Of a DNA stretch of 64,000 bases, positions 21,924 to 34,164 are shown piece after piece. Source of the DNA: Choanephora cucurbitarum (lineage: Eukaryota; Mucoromycota; Mucoromycetes; Mucorales; Choanephoraceae); NCBI GenBank assembly GCA_025331435.1, contig JAIWNI010000016.1, forward strand, positions 124,001 through 188,000. Direction: 5' to 3'. The notes under the pieces were generated by a model. The model did no database searches, was not told the DNA's origin, and worked only from the letters and a program-made list of their open reading frames with translations. Each line of letters starts with the position of its first letter. Position 1 is the stretch's first letter. The translations under genes and the position numbers were made by a program.

Positions 21924-22687
21924 ATGACCGAATATGATTGGGTAGACTTGTTTGGTAGCGATGAAGAGTCAGAGTCAGAATCAGACAACGTCATAACCTT
22001 TGACTTCATACCAGGTCTCAAGCTCATTCGAAAAGGTCTGAAACATGATGAACAGATGGCACTTGTGAATGCGTTGATTGAGAACGACTACTTTTCTGGT
22101 CCTGACAGCAACCAAGTCATGTTGTTTGGCAGTCTTCCTGATCACTTGAGTTGGATCAGCCCTTGGCTACTAGAACACTATCCCACTCTATTTCCTACTC
22201 ATATCTCACAACGACAACCTTTGTTTGATCAGGCTATTCTTAATATGTACAAAAAAGGTGGTTGCGTTTTCTTTTAACTGTTTATATAGCAATTGCTTAC
22301 AGTCCTTTGTATATATAGGGGAAGGTATTCTGAGTCATGTTGATCTATTGAGGTATAAGAGGACTCTAAGAACAGAAAAAGAAATGAAGAGCATTAAAGA
22401 AAATTGTTAGGTTTGAGGATGGCATTCTGATTATTTCATTACTTTCTTCATGCGTAATGAAGATGCGTTCAACAGAACATGATAAAAGTGTGAATGTGCT
22501 TTTGAGACCTGGTGATATACTAGCTCTTTCTGAAGAAGCACGATATAAATGGGAACACGGTATCGAAAAAACAGAGCGCGATTTCTTTGACGGCGAATGG
22601 CTTGAGCGAGGTACTCGTATCAGTGTAACTTTAAGAAAACTGGTGAATACCAGTCAAGAACATATGATTTCAGGAACACGATCATAA
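21924..22687 (+). CDS. AlkB-family 2OG-Fe(II) dioxygenase
   Basis: Exons 21924-22257, 22319-22352 and 22411-22687 give 214 residues. An acidic N-terminus (DEESESESD) precedes the AlkB fold. The iron ligands HVD are in GEGILSHVDLLRFEDGI (His about 118, Asp about 120), followed by ISLLSSCVM; the distal His is in YKWEHGIEK (about 172), and the 2-oxoglutarate Arg pair in RGTRISVTLRKL. AlkB homologues demethylate nucleic acids or modify proteins. There is no RRM or methyltransferase domain, so it is not a full ALKBH8; the substrate is unknown. An in-frame ATG at 21888 would add 12 hydrophobic residues; 21924 is preferred because MTEYDWVDLFG begins the hydrophilic part. Confidence 0.86.
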
Positions 22688-23257
22688 AAAATGTGGCCAA
22701 TTAGCTTCTTTTCGTCTTTTTGTACCTGAAGGGTTTAGATCATCGCAGCCTATTTCATTTATCAGATGAATAAACTTTTGCTTGCTTTTCTTTTCTTGTT
22801 GTAGTTGCATGATCAATACGCTCTCTTTTCTTCCATTACTCTGCTCTATAATATGAATCCCTTTCCAAGTAAGAGACAACTTGTCATGCTAATCGTTTTT
22901 CATTCAGAGGATATAAGTTTCCAATCTTAAAATGAGAAAATAAACAGCCGGTTCGTTATCAGAAAGTGAATAAGCACATGCTTCATCAATGTAGCACAGC
23001 GCATTTGGTAGAGAGAAAAAGCATGAGTTGTTTCTCTGAGGCACATAACAAATAAAGAGATATTTTGCTTGAGTCAAATAAAGAGAGTTTTATAGCCTTG
23101 AAGCATCTGATTGGTCTATCATTGAGATCAATAACATTGGAATAAAAGTGTTTGTCTATTTATTTTTCTTTTTCTCTTTCTTGAACGTATCTCTCTTTCT
23201 CTCTCTCTCTTTTTCTCACTCTTCTCTGTTACTCTCAAAAAAGTCAATTTCCTTTCA
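22688..23257. other. Intergenic, F-box gene promoter
   Basis: No gene seen. A long pyrimidine-rich tract (about 23160-23225, CT-rich) precedes the F-box start codon. Confidence 0.4.
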
Positions 23258-24940
23258 ATGTCTGGACCAAACAATTTGCCTCAAGAAATTCATTTTCAAA
23301 TCCTAAATCACCTTGATGCATATTCTAAATCGCATTATGTCTCTGTCTGTAAAAATTGGAGCAAGCCAGCGAAATGGGAACTTTACCGAACTGTGAAACT
23401 ATCGGATGTCGACCAATTAAATAAGCTGATAGCGACCTTATCGTCCAATCCCTGTCTAGGTGAACTTGTGATCTCACTCACATTAAAGTTCCATATACCC
23501 ACACAAGATATGCTACAGACACTGATCCAATGTACACCTCATATGGAGATATTTCACGTAAAACAAGGTATGACGAGTATTATGTATGATACAATTGCCA
23601 AGGTAGGGCATCATTGGACATCATTGCACGCTCTTGATTCACCAGATTGGCGTCGGAAACACGACAATTACTACAAGGCATTGCTTTCACTCTCCAGTTC
23701 ATTGACCAAGATCGATATCATAGTGCCTTCCGAAGAGGTGCTCTATGCGCCAGGTCCTAACTATCTTGCCTTTCTTTCTCTCAGAGAATCCAAATTCAGT
23801 AAAGTAAAAGAATTGGTCTGTCATACTTCTTATCCATCTCGTAAGCGATCAACTGAATTGAGGACACTGGATCATGCATTGAGTCAATTTATGGGCCTTG
23901 AGTCAGTCGAACTTCAGCTATTTGAACTGGAAGATGATCAGGCGTATTTGGCCAAGGTTCAGCCTAATCTAGGTGTAAAACAACTAAAGGTGGATGTAAA
24001 TCATATGACAGATATCCTGCTGTACTACCTTCTCAAAAAGTTCCCCTCTGTAAACTGCTTTGAATTTTGGCATCAGAGTAGCTATGATTGCAAACCCTTT
24101 TATCTCTCAGCCAATTGGATTCAGCTGATGACACGCTATCTACAGTTAATGGATCGCTATACAATCATCTTGCGTGATGCTTCTAATCAAATGGAGCTTG
24201 TGTCTCGTCTCGAGAGCCAACTGGCCACAGGTACAAGTGATATCAAGCTACATTATAACAATGATCCTAGATGGTATTCCAATTATGAGGCCAGTATCTG
24301 GTTTGAGAGGGGACATATATTAGCGAATCAACTGAAAGAGATATCCATTGATCCCTCTCTCCTCTCGTCTGAGACATTCATGTACACCATCTCTGACTAT
24401 CTCAAGATGGCAAATCACTTGTGTCTGTACAATAAGGCCAAAGAAAGACTGGATATATCCTATGGCCTAAATGAGATAATCAGTCGTTGCTCCAGGTTAA
24501 ATAGCCTAACCATCACTCGTTGCACCTTATTCGAATCAAGCATGCTTCACGTGAGCCCTTCTTTGACTACACTCAACTTGGTAAAATGCAGTATATCAAC
24601 TGAGGCATTTGAGTATCTGTCACGCACCTTTCAGGGTTTAACAAACGTACATATCCAACATGTTTCGATAGAGTCTCGTTTTCAATGGATACATATGCCT
24701 TATACCTCAGCCGATATATTTTCGCTGGAGTTTGATCCATTGCCCAGTCAGACATCAATCGTTTTGCAGGTGGTGACTCTTGATACAACATGCTATTATG
24801 AGCTCAAGAATCAATACCTTGAATCAATATCAATGGATGTTTATGAATCTCAAGTGAAAAGCAAAGAAGTGATACAGTTCAAAATAGTTCTGAAGTCAGT
24901 TGTTCAAGTCAGTATACGCTGCCTGACATTTTGTTCATAA
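23258..24940 (+). CDS. F-box protein with degenerate leucine-rich repeats
   Basis: Single-exon gene of 560 residues. The F-box is at the N-terminus (LPQEIHFQILNHLDAYSKSH, then YVSVCKNWSKPAKWELYRTV). Weak leucine-rich segments follow (LNSLTITRCTLFESS, LTTLNLVKCSIS, LTNVHIQHVSIES). F-box proteins join Skp1-cullin ubiquitin ligases, with the leucine-rich part choosing the target. Large families of such intronless F-box genes occur in Mucorales-type fungi. No specific target can be inferred. Confidence 0.85.
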   Translation: MSGPNNLPQEIHFQILNHLDAYSKSHYVSVCKNWSKPAKWELYRTVKLSDVDQLNKLIATLSSNPCLGELVISLTLKFHIPTQDMLQTLIQCTPHMEIFHVKQGMTSIMYDTIAKVGHHWTSLHALDSPDWRRKHDNYYKALLSLSSSLTKIDIIVPSEEVLYAPGPNYLAFLSLRESKFSKVKELVCHTSYPSRKRSTELRTLDHALSQFMGLESVELQLFELEDDQAYLAKVQPNLGVKQLKVDVNHMTDILLYYLLKKFPSVNCFEFWHQSSYDCKPFYLSANWIQLMTRYLQLMDRYTIILRDASNQMELVSRLESQLATGTSDIKLHYNNDPRWYSNYEASIWFERGHILANQLKEISIDPSLLSSETFMYTISDYLKMANHLCLYNKAKERLDISYGLNEIISRCSRLNSLTITRCTLFESSMLHVSPSLTTLNLVKCSISTEAFEYLSRTFQGLTNVHIQHVSIESRFQWIHMPYTSADIFSLEFDPLPSQTSIVLQVVTLDTTCYYELKNQYLESISMDVYESQVKSKEVIQFKIVLKSVVQVSIRCLTFCS

Positions 24941-26062
24941 TTGAGAGAGAGAAATAAAGTCTTTTCTTGCTTCAAGAAGACCTTTCTTTATTTGACAGTA
25001 TTACTCTTCTTCTTTTACCTTTTTTGTCTATCGAAGCGATACGTGTATTTTTGCTTTTTTTTGGTGGCGTCTATTCATTGTCTTTGTTATTGTCAGAATT
25101 CAGTACGTAATTGTCAGTTTTAAATATGAGCGAAAAGAAGGGATGTTTGTTGAACGAGGAAAGAGACCTATTTGAATTGCATATTCTCTTTTAGGAGAGA
25201 ACTGACTATCATTAATTAAACAATTTGATTGTACCTATAGAGAAAATTCGCTATGGATAATTGGTTGCTAGGTTCTTAATGCACGAGAGCCGTATTTTTC
25301 ACTTGAAGTTTAACCCATTCTTCGCTTCTTTTCTCGGGAGAGGGAGGGGTATTTTAAACATGTTTAGACATTCTAATATTGTTGATGTGTCAAATATATT
25401 GACCAAGGTAGAAAAAGAAAAAAAAGTTCATCTTACATTAAGATAGATGAGAAGGAACTTGGAATGATTCTACTTGAACGATTTCCTACTAAGGATTTCA
25501 GAATAAAAGTAATGTGGAACTCTAAGAAAATTGCCTTCAAAGTCAACTATTAGCTAATAAAACCTTTCTTTCGGAGTCCTTTTACGTTTAACGGGTATAG
25601 CATAAGCTAATTTATCCGAACCTTTTTCAAGATTAAAATGAGACTAATATAGATATATAACCCCTAAAAAAGAAATTTAACCAGATGCAAATCATCATGA
25701 GCTGTTTAGCCGAGCGATCAAAAGAGAGAAAAAAAGGGGCAGGATCATCTGAATGATCTGTGCATACTAAACACAAGGACTCCATTCACTTCAATCCTAT
25801 AACTGGCTGGTTTAACATTGAAATCAATAGAATCCATTACTTTTGATTAGACCCTATTAGCTTAATTTAATGACACATCTCTCATCAATTTCTTAAACGG
25901 CCTGATTTAAGCCGATAACATAAAGCCGGTTTTAACTGACTTGAAAAAATTAAACCACGGGATAATTCTTACCGAATTGCCATTCTGAAAGTCACATAAA
26001 AAGAGTGAGCTCAGGGCGCATTTTTTTCTACTTTTCTTCATCAATATTATTTTATTGTTGTT
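24941..26062. other. Intergenic, AT-rich
   Basis: No gene supported on either strand; short ORFs (24941-25123, 25261-25446) look random. Confidence 0.4.
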
Positions 26063-27491
26063 ATGTCCAATTCAACTACCTTCACTGGGGCTCTAGCCCA
26101 AATCATAGCCTCTGATTTCCCTATGATATTGGGCCTAATATTCGGTGGATGTTGTAGTAATGTGTTTGCTTTAGAAGTCTTAGTCACGTAAAGTCTTTAT
26201 TGTTTGTATTTTTTGATTTCTACCAAAAACTTATGCAATTTTTTTGTAGTGATTCACCTAAGAGTGGTAAATAGAAAAAAGGATGACGATAGAAACTATA
26301 CCTTTGTAGATCTAACTTGATTAACAGGTCAACTGATTACATTTGGTCAGTTTGCATTTGTTGCACTCGAAGGACTTCGGCATCAACTTACTTGGGGCAA
26401 ATATGGTCCCAAGTTAAAACCAACAGTAGTACCCATTTCGAATTGGCTTGCATTAGTCACTATGTTTTTTATTGTATCTATACTGAACAACTTGGCTTTG
26501 GGTTACAACATTTCAGTACCATTACATATCATTTTCAGAAGCGGTGGATTAATTATCAACATGATCTTGGGCGCCCTTTTATTGAAAAAGAGGTAAGGCT
26601 ATTGAAAGGAAGAGAAGCAGATTGAGATCAAGAGGTATTGATGTTTGCATATAAGATATTCCATGGGTCAGATTGTAGGTGTCTTGTTTGTCACAGCTGG
26701 TGTGATCTGGGCTACATTGGATAATGCATCGGCTCACAACAATGTAAGAAGGCAAAACTCTATTTTTATTTTCTCTTGGGACTTAACAGTGTTGTCATAG
26801 AGCAATCCTGGTAGTACAACTGAATTCGTTACTGGTATCTTATTATTGTTGGTTGCCATGATCTTATCTGCTGGTATGGGATTGTTCCAAGAAGTAACTT
26901 ATAAGAAGTATGGCAAGCAATGGAGAGAAGGTTTATTCTATACTGTATGTGTGATTGAAAGTGTTTATGTATCTGGATAAAATCTCAACCAATATTCTAT
27001 TTTAGCACTTCCTTGCTTTGCCTTTCTTCCTGTTCTTCTACCGTGATTTGTTTGCTCAGATTACTGCCTATCAAAAATCACCCTTGATGCCACTTCCTGA
27101 CATCTTTGAACAAGTACCTTTGATGGGAGCATTGAATCGTATATTACCTGAAGCTATTTTATCTAAGCTCAAGGTGTTTTATGTACACAAGCTGTGGGCC
27201 TTTTTGTTGATGAATGTCTTGACACAATATGTCTGTATTGCTGGTGTCAATCGAATGACCTCAGTTGCCACCTCACTCACATTGAATTTGGTTCTTAACC
27301 TCCGTAAATTTGCTTCTTTGTTGTTTTCCATTATTTATTTTGACAATGACTTTGGATTTGGTGCTATCATGGGTACTCTCTTGGTCTTCTTTGGTACTTT
27401 GATCTATACACACGCAGGTCTCCATGCTAACAAGAAGACACAGACAGCCACTAGTCGAGTTGCTCCTGCTGCTTCTAGAAAGACAGATTAA
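26063..27491 (+). CDS. UDP-GlcNAc transporter (Yea4/SLC35B4-like)
   Basis: Ten-helix nucleotide-sugar antiporter. Exons 26063-26187, 26250-26266, 26328-26592, 26656-26743, 26801-26944 and 27006-27491 give 374 residues. Close matches to SLC35B4 run throughout: LGLIFGGCCSNVFALEVLV, TFGQFAFVALEGL, LNNLALGYNISVPLHIIFRS (GGLIINMILG follows), LLMNVLTQYVCIAGVNRM and LNLRKFASLLFSIIYFDNDF. SLC35B4 and yeast Yea4 carry UDP-GlcNAc (and UDP-xylose in animals) into ER/Golgi, and Yea4 is needed for normal chitin synthesis. The C-terminus NKKTQTATSRVAPAASRKTD is basic and cytosolic. The second exon is only 17 nt. Confidence 0.93.
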
Positions 27492-28400
27492 GATGATCTC
27501 TTGCTGCAGATGTAAACACTTTTATCTTTGTATATATATATCATCCATAAACATAAATAACTCTACACTATATATTTTTTTAGTCGTGGTTAGTATGAGT
27601 GTTGTTACAGATGTCCGCTCAAGATACGCAAAATAATTTATAAAAGTGGGGTTGATTGCTTGTGTTCTTCAGTCATTTGATAAAATGAAAGTATTTAGCT
27701 ATCGCTTAGTCAATGGTATACATTAGTTCATCTTGTTGCTGAATGTAGTGATCTTGAACCAATGAAGGGATAATTCATACTTTGCCATGAGAGAGAGAGA
27801 GAGAGAGAGAGAAAGCCATATCTTTCTTTTTCTTGGTCTATCCAAAGCGACACGCTTGACTATATCATCAAACGTATTTTGTGGTTCGATCTGTGCAGTT
27901 GGTCAACTGAATTTCCTGTTTGTCAAAAAGATACAAGTGTACACTCTTGTTTCCAATAGTTTCTTTCATATTCGTTCTTCACTATTTTTGCTTTTTATAA
28001 AAAGAAATGAAAAAGACTATAGTAATAGCCTTGATGAGCAACAGTCATTACTTGGTTTAGAATTCTCATATGGAAAAATTTCATGGAGATAGGTTTTCGC
28101 AGCTCTGTTTTATTGTCTCGTGTTACAAAGAACACATATGTAAATTAGTTAGTTTCAAAGTAATCAACAGAAAGAAGCTAGATGATGTAAGGTGACTTGA
28201 TTTATGGGCTCATTGATTCAATGAACAATACTTTTAGAAAAGGGGGGAACATCTCATTGTGCTAGGTGATTTCCCACTCATATATAGTATTTGACTGACT
28301 ACTATTAAGAGAAGGTGGTCAAGATGGATTCTCATAAAAGAATAAGAATTAACCTTAAAAAAATCTTCTTTCTCTCTTTATCCCTCTTTTATTCTTTTTC
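27492..28400. other. Intergenic with (GA)n tract
   Basis: Contains a (GA)n microsatellite near 27788-27812. The ORF reading through it (27787-28092) is judged spurious. Confidence 0.4.
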
Positions 28401-28766
28401 ATGTCTTCAGCTTATTCTTCATTAGATTACTATCTGTTGATCTATTATTGTTCCATGGTCATTATTGTCGGTAGTATCCTGATTGGACGGGAGTTGGCTG
28501 GAACAGCAAAGAGGAAAGCTCACGTACATGGCTCAAAAGAGGTACCAACTGGGAGCAAGGCGGAGAAAATCAACGCAAAAATGATGGAGAGAGCGATGAA
28601 TGCATCTGCTAAGGCCAGTCATAGTGATGATGTATTTGTTGCTACCTATATAGGTTCGGACGACTCTGTCACTACTTCTGTTGCTACTGCTGACATAGTC
28701 GTTGCCACCACTGTTACATCTACCGATGATACCACAAAACATATTACACGCGTGGAACTAAATTAA
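28401..28766 (+). CDS. Hypothetical small single-pass membrane protein
   Basis: An intronless ORF of 121 residues. One N-terminal hydrophobic segment (LDYYLLIYYCSMVIIVGSIL) is followed by a basic/Ala-rich stretch (AKRKAHVHGSKEVPTGSKAE) and a Ser/Thr/Val/Asp-rich C-terminus. A CT-rich leader precedes the ATG, as for other genes here, and translation through simple-sequence-like Thr/Val codons stays open. No family is recognised and the reading frame may be fortuitous. Confidence 0.45.
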   Translation: MSSAYSSLDYYLLIYYCSMVIIVGSILIGRELAGTAKRKAHVHGSKEVPTGSKAEKINAKMMERAMNASAKASHSDDVFVATYIGSDDSVTTSVATADIVVATTVTSTDDTTKHITRVELN

Positions 28767-29531
28767 GTTTGCTGATCAAAGGACAATAAACTTATTTGAG
28801 AACATCCGATGTTTTTTTTCGCCTAATAATAAGGGATATAAAGCTGATACAAATACCAGTCATTGACAACAACAGTCGAAAGCTCGAGAAAGACATGTGA
28901 TTGAAACTGTTAGAGACATGAACACATAAAGAGTCAGAAAGATACACAGTAATACAAGAAGCCTTAATTTATCCATTGAAGACGCATCATAACTCGCTTT
29001 GATAAATGGCCACACTGTTTGTTCATTCAATAAGATGTTGAACACTGGGATCGGATCGGTTAATAACAAATTCATTTTGGATTCCTCAACTATCCCATTG
29101 CTACTTAGATCGAGTTATAACGTAGTAAGAAGGACAAATACCATTTTGAGTCGGTGTTGATCGTTCTGACTACATAGGTTGATGAATGGCGGTTTTGGGT
29201 AGCACAAGGCTTAAAAAATGAGATAAAAAAGACTTTGATAGTTGGTCTAAGGTTGTAATTAGATTATTATTAGAAAAAAGTCGGAACAACCATTTTAATC
29301 AATCAAGAGTCAAGACAACACTAGTGTAGTGTATATCGCAAAACCTGACCACCAAAATTCCTATTCTTTCAATAGAACAAGAAGTGACTTTAGAGCATAC
29401 TTTGTCAACATCCTTCCTTCTTTTTTGATAGTCTATGTGTTTGTGAAACATCACTTCTTTTTTTTCATTTTACTCCTTTCAAATTTGAGAGTCTATAAAT
29501 ATTTTCTTTTTTTCCTGTTGTCATCATTACC
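28767..29531. other. Intergenic
   Basis: No gene supported; T-rich stretch just before the next start codon. Confidence 0.4.
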
Positions 29532-31164
29532 ATGGACGCATCACTGAAAAAGGGCAAAGGTGAAAAGAATTTTGGAGGAAATGTGATGCACCAGGTCAAT
29601 GGTCTGTTTGACAAGTTCCTATCGCCACAACAAACTTCTGTGTTGCCTGTCCAAGCAACACAAAAGCCATCGTCTTCTCTCCTTCAATCCCGATGGTTTC
29701 GACTGTCTGTTGTATTTTATATTGTCTTTTGCATCTTGATGGCCTCAGCTCATTTCTCAGCTTGGATCTTATTCAAAGGCAAGCAAGGGTTTACATCAAT
29801 AGATCGTTTAGAATTGGAAAGAACTTATGATGCAGGTAACTTGAGATAACAAAAAAAAAAGAGAGACAGAGATTCACCGTTTTTGTTACAGATGCAGCTT
29901 ATTCTTTAACGAGCACCATGACACCAGGACTCAAGTTCTCAAAGCTCTTTTCAAAAGCTCAGTATGATGCATTAAAATACACTCAACCTTTTTGGCAAAA
30001 GGCAGCTCAGGTACCTGAACCATCCCAAGTCACTTTTATTATCACCACTACACCCAAAACATGGAAAGACTTAACTCAGTTTGCAAAGCACTGGAATGGT
30101 ATTCAAAGAAAAAGAGCTAAACAATGACCATATTGATTGACAAGAGCGTGTCTTTTTTCCCAATAGGTCCTGTATCTGCTACATTACATATTGCTTCTAC
30201 TCAAAAGCAACAATTGAAGACTATCTTAGCTGAATATCAGTCTACACCAGAGCTCTTTGACCATGTTGACCTGCATTTGGTGGAAACACCTCAAGGAATT
30301 GAAAAGACAGCCTCCATCTTGATTCCATTGAATGTAGAGCGTAACTTGGCTCGCGTTTTTGCACGATCCAACCATGTCTCTGATATCCCTGTTCATACAT
30401 TGATTGCCACCAACATTCAGCAGACATTGTTGAAGCATGCAGCTGAATACACTGAGTTGTTCAGAAGAGGTGACATGCTTGTGATTCCAACATTTGCTTA
30501 CAATGAACATGCTCATATTGCTGCTCGTGTACCTCAAACAAAGAAAGAGTTGGTTGGACTAGTAGATAATGAGAAAGTGTTGGGATTGTATGATGGTCGA
30601 TTTGCTCTGAACGGAGGTCCCACTGACTTTGAAGCTTGGAAGATCGCTGACGATCTATACAAGGTGACACAGTATACAATGGAATATGAACCCATTGTTA
30701 TTCAAAGTAAGACTGTTCAACCATGGTAAGTGGATAGATTGCGGCAAAAAAAAAACTATCGTCTTACACAACAGTTATAAAGGTGTTCTGAGCGCTTCAT
30801 GGATAAACGTTCTGCATGTCTCTTATCAAGTTATTTGGCTGGTAATGACTTTTATGTCTTACCTAACGACTTTGCTATTCAAAAGCCAAACAACCAAGGA
30901 ACCGCTGTTTCTGATCTAGATGTAAGCAATTGAAAAAAAAGTACATTTTTGCTACATAACATACCAATTACTTTTCCTCTCCTTTTACAGAGCGTGATTG
31001 AGAAGCGTTTATACGCCAAATTCTATTGGGAGCAATGTGTGTATCATGGTAGACAATTAGATGCATTGGGCCTTTGGAACAGTATGAAGTCAAACCACAT
31101 TCGACAACAATGCTCCAGAATTATCCAAAATTGGGGAAGAGGCCTTATCGGAAAGCCTGAGTAA
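29532..31164 (+). CDS. Glycosyltransferase family 49 (LARGE/B4GAT1-like), type II membrane
   Basis: Exons 29532-29835, 29892-30098, 30167-30725, 30783-30921 and 30991-31164 give 460 residues. A short cytosolic N-terminus is followed by one membrane anchor (WFRLSVVFYIVFCILMASAH), giving Golgi type II topology. The lumenal domain has VTFIITTTPKTWKDLTQFA, IPLNVERNLARVFARSN (donor-site-like N..RN.AR motif of GT49), LFRRGDMLVIPTFAY, and a C-terminal ERFMDKRSACLLSSYLAGND followed by FYVLPNDFAIQK, characteristic of the Glyco_transf_49 fold. In animals these enzymes build the matriglycan of dystroglycan; fungal members have no assigned substrate. It lies 2 kb downstream of the nucleotide-sugar carrier, which may be coincidence. 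Confidence 0.82.
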
Positions 31165-32259
31165 AGCCCTTTATATTTATACACTTTACAAAGCAGTTTT
31201 TTTTTTATTTTTTTCTAAATAAACAGTTGGGATTTATTCTAACAACTATTCAAAAGCAAGATTTAAAGGTACTATCGTTATATCTTCAGACATCTTATTT
31301 ATGAGTTAAATAAATCTGACAAAAGCAGTTCTGATCAGCCCATTTAGTATACTCACTGAAACATGTACTAGTAGCAGATTATGATCTGGGGCGCCTGAGG
31401 CCAATTGGTCTTTTAAACAATGCTCAGTGCAAAAAAGCAGCTAGTTACATGATGTTTCTAAGTACGATTGATGAAGATGGAGATTCAATTAATATCCCCA
31501 GACTTTTTCTTCAACAACTCTTACATATCATCCCATATAGCTTGCAATATTAAGCAAAACAACACAGCCTTACCCCAGAAGGACATTGACGTTGAACTTG
31601 TACAACATTTAAATAGTAATGTACTGAAATAGTTGGCAGCCCCAAAAATTCAACAAGAACTTCTTATACAAGTAGGACTAAGCTCTTAATGACCTGCTTT
31701 ATAACAGTTCGCTATTTCTTGTTGTAAAGTAAGAGAGCTATGCATAGCTGCTACCTATTATAATAACGGCTTTAGAAATAGGATCGGGCCAATTTCAGGT
31801 TTGAAATCTGTCTACTATTCTTGTGACTTCATTAATTAAAGTAAATGTAAAGCAGAGTTGTGTCCATTTGATATGGGTGAATCCTTGCTCCTTTTTCCTT
31901 CTTTATTTCCCATGAAAGTTACTCTTTTAAGAGCTGTAGAAAAGAAAAAAAAAGAGGAAGGAGAAGCAGTATAAACATCAACTGTCAATCGAATCAATGT
32001 AACCGAATACTAAAAAAGGAAGCTGAGTTGTGTGTTGCCGTACTTCAGGTTTGAATGAAAAAAAAAACATTTAAACAAGCGAAAACGAGCGAGGTAGAGA
32101 GAAACCAGCAGGTTGGATACGGTATACTATTTTGAGTTGAAGCCTATAATTCCCTCTTTCTCTCTCTTTCTCTCTTTTAACTTCTATTTTTTATTTTATT
32201 TTTCGACTTCTCCCCGCCTTCTCTTTTTCTCTTTCTCTCTCTTTTCAATATCTCTCTTT
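31165..32259. other. Intergenic, velvet gene promoter
   Basis: No gene supported. Long CT-rich tract at about 32155-32257 directly before the velvet start codon. Confidence 0.4.
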
Positions 32260-33311
32260 ATGAGCCGAGAACAATACAACCACCCTATGTCTTATGCAGC
32301 CGACACTAATTACAGTTATCAAAACTACAACCAAACTAAAGAGGAAGAGTGCAACGAGAACGCGAGTGCTTTATGTCCTTCCATAGGTCTAGATGAGCGC
32401 GAGAAGAGGTACGGACTCCAAAACCAAAGTAGTTTTTTATCTGGAAATACACTAATAGTGCTTTTTAGAACATACGAGCTTGTCGTCTGCCAACAACCCC
32501 TTCATGCTCGTATGTGCGGCTTTGGAGAAAAAGATAGAAGACCAATTGACCCACCACCTATTGTTCAGTTGATTGTCAAGCAGCAAGGTCAAGGCCATCC
32601 AATCGATGTTCAGTAAGCTTTATTCTAGCATTCTTTTTCTCTCCCTTTTGAGCTTATGATGATTGATAGAATGCTTCAGATCCCCTTTTTCGTTCTTCAT
32701 GTCACGTTATGGTCAGACGATTGTCTAGAGGAACGGAATATTATTTCCAACCCACCCAAATGTACAAGAGTATTGATGGGATCACTTGTTAGTTCACCCA
32801 GTCTGTTGAAGAACACGGAAGGAGAGCAAGGTCTTTACTTTGCCTTTCCCGATTTAAGTATTCGTACCGAAGGAAGATATACATTACGATTTAGTTTGAT
32901 GAAGCTAAGCAAGTAAGCTATTGTTAATCCCCTCTCCCCTCCCCTTTCTATTCTCGGTTTTTTTGGGGGAGGATTCTCAAACAAGAAGAACGACGTTACT
33001 TATAATTTGAGATAGTTCGGATTTTCAAGAGAATGCTAAATCAAAGATAGTGGCACAAGTATTTTCTAACCCATTTACAGTGTATTCTGCAAAAAAGGTA
33101 CGATTTATCAACACAAACTCTTTTCTCGCTTTCTTAATCGATACTTTGCTTGTAGTTCCCCGGTATGACTGAATCCACTGAATTATCAAAAGCTTTTGCA
33201 AAGCAAGGCCTCAAGATTCCAATTCGTAATGATGGTAATGTTTCAAACGGCTTATGTAATGTGAATTGATTATAACATTTCATTTTAGTTCGTGCGCGCA
33301 AAACAGAATAG
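32260..33311 (+). CDS. Velvet-domain transcription regulator
   Basis: Fungal NF-kB-like DNA-binding regulator that couples development to secondary metabolism. Exons 32260-32408, 32469-32612, 32670-32912, 33016-33097, 33156-33234 and 33289-33311 give 239 residues. Velvet signatures: YELVVCQQPLHARMCGFGEK (DRRPIDPPPIVQLIV follows), FVLHVTLWSDDC, LMGSLVSSPSLLKN, GLYFAFPDLSIRTEGRYTLR, VFSNPFTVYSAKKFPGM and SKAFAKQGLKIPIR. The last exon (23 nt) supplies the basic C-terminal RARKTE. The length and single compact domain fit the VosA/VelB side of the family rather than VeA. The first intron (32409-32468) is 60 nt without an in-frame stop, so unspliced mRNA would encode a 20-residue insertion just before the velvet core. 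Confidence 0.92.
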
Positions 33312-34164
33312 AGCAAACACGCATTCACTTTATACACATCTTCTAATATAAACAAATAACCCGTCCAGACTAAGAAAAAAGCCATTTGTCAAATGTTGAT
33401 AATTGCTCTATGCATTTCTTCATTGGTTATCACCATAAATCAGATGAAAATCAAAGCACCTTCCTGATTAAAAAAATTTTTTCCCCTATCTAATCACTTT
33501 GGGTGATACAACATACATTTCAGAGAATATTATAAGTTTATGCAATTCATATATGGTAAACTTTCATTTCCGATTGACTTAAAGAAGAGTCCACAATCAA
33601 TCTCTCTCGAGACTAAAGAGGAACTAACCTTTTTTTTTTCTTGATTATTCTTTAGTCTGTTTAGTTAAACGAAAGTTAATTTCCTCCGCTTAAACTTTTG
33701 TCTGAAGCTCAGTTACTGCTTTTTTATTTGACGTTGATCTCTTTGAATCAACCTTTTGTTTTTTCTTATAAGCATGCTGTAAATCTCTTTTCCCTCTTTT
33801 ATTAATATAGATATGAGAGGAACGAATGAATAAAAATGAGGAAAACATTTCTCTTACTCTCTCTGTCCCCGTCTGCTAATAGAAAGTGTGAGAGCATGAA
33901 AAAGGGCTTATTACTATCTCTTGAAGGAAGCTACTTGCTTCATTATGCTTTGCATGATTGGCATTAAGTTTACAAAGCATATGTTATTCTTCAGAGCAAG
34001 CAGTAATTGCACTTTTTTTTCTACTGCTGAAATTGATTTCTCTTTCTTGCCCAAAAAAGTAACAAGTTACATCTGAAGATGAAATTTATACAGAAAAAGA
34101 GAGAGAGAGAGAGAAACAGCTTAGTCCTCTTGCTTCTCCCTCCATCTGACACATAAAAGAAGCG
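33312..34164. other. Intergenic
   Basis: AT-rich spacer between the velvet and MED5 genes. A (GA)n tract lies at about 34099-34115 in the MED5 leader. Confidence 0.4.

Noticed and set aside
27787..28092. ORF starting in the (GA)n repeat
   Set aside because: Start is simple sequence and the rest has no recognisable similarity.
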